A DNA stretch of 8,887 nucleotides from Pseudomonadota bacterium. Lineage in GTDB: Bacteria > Pseudomonadota > Gammaproteobacteria > Burkholderiales > Burkholderiaceae_B. The stretch covers positions 1 to 8,887 of the forward strand of contig JAEZGR010000054.1 in assembly GCA_023437255.1 (NCBI GenBank). Direction: 5' to 3'. The position numbers and the translations under genes are program-made. The notes beneath the pieces were generated by a model that had not been told where the DNA came from, made no database searches, and was given only the letters and a program-made list of their open reading frames with translations. Below are positions 6,829 through 8,887 of the stretch, piece after piece (the stretch's first letter is position 1; every line of letters starts with the position of its first letter).

Positions 6829-7371
6829 TCACCCTTTGAAGCCGCCTTCGTCGAGCCACGCCTGTTCTTCGGCCGTGGTGCTGCGCCCCAGCAGATGATT
6901 GCGGTGGGGGAAGCGGCCGAAGCGCTCGATGATCTTCAGATGGTGCGCCGCCCACGGCGCCGACCCTGAATCGGGAATCTCGCTGAAGAGCGCCACGCAG
7001 CGTTGCTGGTGTTCGAGCTTTTCCGAATGCATGTACGGAATGTAGAAAAAGCTGCGTAGTGCGATTTCGAAGCGGCGGTCGTGTCCGCGTTCGATCGCGG
7101 CGTCGGCCACCGCCTGGGCCATCGGGTCGGTCGCGTAGACATGCGCGCTGCCGCGAAAAATGTTGCGCGGCATCTGGTCAAGCAGAAGAATCAGTGCCAG
7201 GGCGCCTTCGGCGTCGGAAACCCAGTCGGCGAGTTCACCGCGAGAAGCGGTCATGTGCAGAGACTGAAAACGTTCGCGGCACTGCGCGTCGAACGCTTCG
7301 CCGCCCTGGAACCATTTGCCGGGGCCCGCCTCGACCCAGAAATCAATCATGCTTTTTGCCGTTTCGTGCAT
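6829..7371 (-). CDS. DUF924 family protein
   Basis: This is a 180-residue cytoplasmic protein of the DUF924 family, an all-helical TPR-like fold of unknown biochemical role that is common in Proteobacteria. Recognisable family blocks are IDFWVEAGPGKWF (9-21), ILLLDQMPRNIFRG (61-74), FFYIPYMHSEKLEHQ (108-122) and GRFPHRNHLLGR (152-163), and the length is normal for the family. The start at 7371 is chosen because AGGAG lies 6 bases upstream and it begins exactly at the family N-terminus. The frame is open to 7752, but that extension only overlaps the kinase-fusion gene in another frame. One base separates it from the stop of the upstream kinase-fusion gene, so the two are an operon with likely coupled translation. 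No catalytic residues are known for the family, so no reaction is proposed. Confidence 0.93.
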   Translation of the reverse strand: MHETAKSMIDFWVEAGPGKWFQGGEAFDAQCRERFQSLHMTASRGELADWVSDAEGALALILLLDQMPRNIFRGSAHVYATDPMAQAVADAAIERGHDRRFEIALRSFFYIPYMHSEKLEHQQRCVALFSEIPDSGSAPWAAHHLKIIERFGRFPHRNHLLGRSTTAEEQAWLDEGGFKG

Positions 7372-7372
7372 C

Positions 7373-8887
7373 TCAGGCTCCTGTGTGGGGTGCGTGTGCT
7401 TCGGTGGGCCGCTGGCGGCAGGTTTCATACCAGCGTGGGTTGGGCAGACCGTTTCCGGCGAATGCCTGGGCGCGTCGCGGTGAGCGCCAGATGCCGCCGG
7501 CCATGCCCAGCTGCGGTTCGACGGCATACCAGAACCACCGGCCGTCTTCGTCTTGCGCGAGCCAGTTCCACCCTTCGGGTGCCGCTGACCATGAAGGTAC
7601 GAGCGCCAGCGCCAGCACGGCGTGGGCCGTGACGGTGAGGTCGCGGTCGGACGGAATCCGTTCCCATTCCAGCGGCCCGGGATCGCGTTCCAGCTGCCGA
7701 CGTACCACCTCGGCGCCGGCATCGGAAGGGTCATTCCGGCGGGCCTGAACACGCGGAATCAGTGTCTCGGGCGGCGCGGTCAGCCATACACCCAGAAAGT
7801 CGACGCCCGCGCGCTGCGCGCAGGCTTTGATCGCCTGTCGTTCCTCGAGCCTGGAGAACACCGCGTCGGCGATGACGGACACCCCGGCGTTCAGGTTCTG
7901 CACGCTGCGTTCGCAGAGCGTGTCATAAACCTTGCGGGACGACTCGGGCGTGTAACTCGTTGCCGGCAGGCGAGACTCGGCGGGCACGCCGGCCAGCTGC
8001 TTGCGGATCCGGTCGGAGGCCAGGATGCGCGCGCCGGGCGGCGGGCCGACGTGGTGCGCCACGGCGGCGGCCACCGTGGACTTGCCCGAGCCGCTCAGCC
8101 CACCGATTGCCAGCAGGCGCCGGGCGACGGGCTGCAGAAAGTGCATCGCCAGATCAAGATACGCCTGCGCCTGCGTGACAATGGCTTCGCGCTGCGAGCA
8201 ACCGGGGAGCTCGGCCTGCGTGGCCAGCACCTGTGCCCGTATGGAGGCCCGCAGCGCCATGAAGAAGGGCAGTAGCGCCAGGCCGTCGGTCTCGTCATTC
8301 TCGTCGAGGTAGCGGTTCATGACGCGGTTGGCCTCGGCGGGCAGCCCGGCCTGCCACAGATCCATCAGCAGGAAGGCAAGGTCGTACAGCACGTCGGTGG
8401 TGGCAAGCGCATCGTTGAACTCGATGCAATCGAAGAGGGTGGGGCGGCCGTCGACCAGGCAAAGGTTGCGCAGGTGCAGGTCGCCGTGACAAAGCCGGAT
8501 CTTGCCTGCTTCGGCGCGTTTGTCGAGCCGTTCACGGTGCTGTTGCAGCGCCTCGCGCAGGGCGCCACGCAGTTCGCGGGTGGCCGCATCGCCCAGTGCC
8601 GCCGCCATGGCGGTGTTCTGCTCATTCAGGGCCAGGACGGCCGCAATGTTCCGGGCTCCGCCGGTGTCGTCTGAGACCTGCGCCTCGCGATGGAAGGCGG
8701 CGATGTTGCGTGCAAGCGCAGTCAGCAGCGCAGCATCGAGGTGGCCGTTCGCTGCGAGCCGCGAAAACAGCGTGTCCTGATCGAAGCGCTGCATTTCAAC
8801 CACGGCGTCCACCAGTTCACCCTGGCCGTCGAGCGTCAGGCGGCCATCGCGCTCGCGGGTGATGCGTCGCACGCCCCGGTACAGCGT
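7373..8887 (-). CDS. Phosphotransferase-like kinase fused to P-loop kinase, with extra C-terminal module (5' end outside window)
   Basis: The visible 504 residues (numbered from the window edge) are one protein with two kinase-type domains; family members usually have roughly 90 more N-terminal residues. The GTG at 8872 is probably an internal Val, because the frame runs to the edge as TLYRGVRRITR, which fits the family. The first domain is aminoglycoside-phosphotransferase-like, with catalytic HGDLHLRN (134-141) and metal-binding DCIEFND (153-159). The second is a P-loop kinase with Walker A GLSGSGKST (263-271), ASDRIRKQL (290-298) and a possible second acidic motif VIADAVF (338-344). Such double-domain proteins (COG2187 plus COG0645 type) are widespread, but the substrate is not established; antibiotic phosphorylation should not be assumed. 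After the kinase, residues about 432-504 form an extra, aromatic-rich tail containing WNWLAQDEDGRWFWY (440-454) and NPRWYETCRQRP (483-494). The DUF924 gene follows after one base. Confidence 0.9.
   Translation of the reverse strand, partial: TLYRGVRRITRERDGRLTLDGQGELVDAVVEMQRFDQDTLFSRLAANGHLDAALLTALARNIAAFHREAQVSDDTGGARNIAAVLALNEQNTAMAAALGDAATRELRGALREALQQHRERLDKRAEAGKIRLCHGDLHLRNLCLVDGRPTLFDCIEFNDALATTDVLYDLAFLLMDLWQAGLPAEANRVMNRYLDENDETDGLALLPFFMALRASIRAQVLATQAELPGCSQREAIVTQAQAYLDLAMHFLQPVARRLLAIGGLSGSGKSTVAAAVAHHVGPPPGARILASDRIRKQLAGVPAESRLPATSYTPESSRKVYDTLCERSVQNLNAGVSVIADAVFSRLEERQAIKACAQRAGVDFLGVWLTAPPETLIPRVQARRNDPSDAGAEVVRRQLERDPGPLEWERIPSDRDLTVTAHAVLALALVPSWSAAPEGWNWLAQDEDGRWFWYAVEPQLGMAGGIWRSPRRAQAFAGNGLPNPRWYETCRQRPTEAHAPHTGA
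7378..7382 (-). promoter_or_regulatory. Ribosome-binding site of the DUF924 gene
   Basis: AGGAG on the minus strand, 6 bases before the ATG at 7371, sits inside the last codons of the upstream gene. It fixes the short start of the DUF924 protein and supports translational coupling. Confidence 0.75.

Noticed and set aside
7372..7752. N-terminal extension of the DUF924 protein up to 7752
   Set aside because: The added residues are the out-of-frame translation of the kinase-fusion gene, have no domain features, and the start at 7371 has a proper AGGAG and the family N-terminus.
8380..8500. Antibiotic-resistance aminoglycoside phosphotransferase
   Set aside because: The HGDLHLRN motif is shared by many small-molecule kinases. 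Fusion to a P-loop kinase and the chromosomal context point to the COG2187-type family, with no evidence for drug modification.
8870..8872. GTG as the true start of the kinase-fusion protein
   Set aside because: The frame continues to the window edge with residues that fit the family, and a start here would remove part of the first kinase domain.

Overview
The window is GC-rich chromosomal DNA with tightly packed genes. The protein types, codon use and short promoters fit a betaproteobacterium of the Burkholderiales, most like the Bordetella/Achromobacter/Pusillimonas side. That placement rests on recognising protein style, not on a marker gene. No rRNA, tRNA, CRISPR array, insertion sequence or phage gene is visible, and no stretch over 300 bases lacks a gene.

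Region 1 (1-2871, minus strand) is the start of a peptide-type ABC import operon. A near-consensus sigma70 promoter drives an exported family-5 solute-binding protein, then a DppB-type permease, then a DppC-type permease cut by the left edge. The ATPase genes would be expected further left, outside the window. Region 2 (2984-5007, plus strand) is transcribed away from that operon. It holds a small two-helix membrane protein of unknown role, an exported PQQ-type sugar/aldose dehydrogenase whose start looks leaderless, and a tiny lipoprotein of the I78 peptidase-inhibitor family 21 bases behind the dehydrogenase. Region 3 (5056-6778, plus strand) is a single methyl-accepting chemotaxis protein behind an AT-rich leader. 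Region 4 (6829-8887, minus strand) converges on it. It is a two-gene unit: a phosphotransferase-like/P-loop kinase fusion that runs off the right edge, followed after one base by a DUF924 protein. A GC hairpin lies between the convergent gene ends.

The genes fit a cell that imports peptides or related solutes, oxidises sugars or aldehydes in the periplasm, and senses small molecules, but nothing here joins them into one new system. The most unusual element is an aromatic-rich C-terminal module on the kinase fusion. Other points worth checking are the possible leaderless start of the dehydrogenase, the inverted repeat over the ABC operon's -10 box, and the pairing of a secreted oxidoreductase with an I78 lipoprotein. 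Most of the window is ordinary housekeeping and accessory metabolism.
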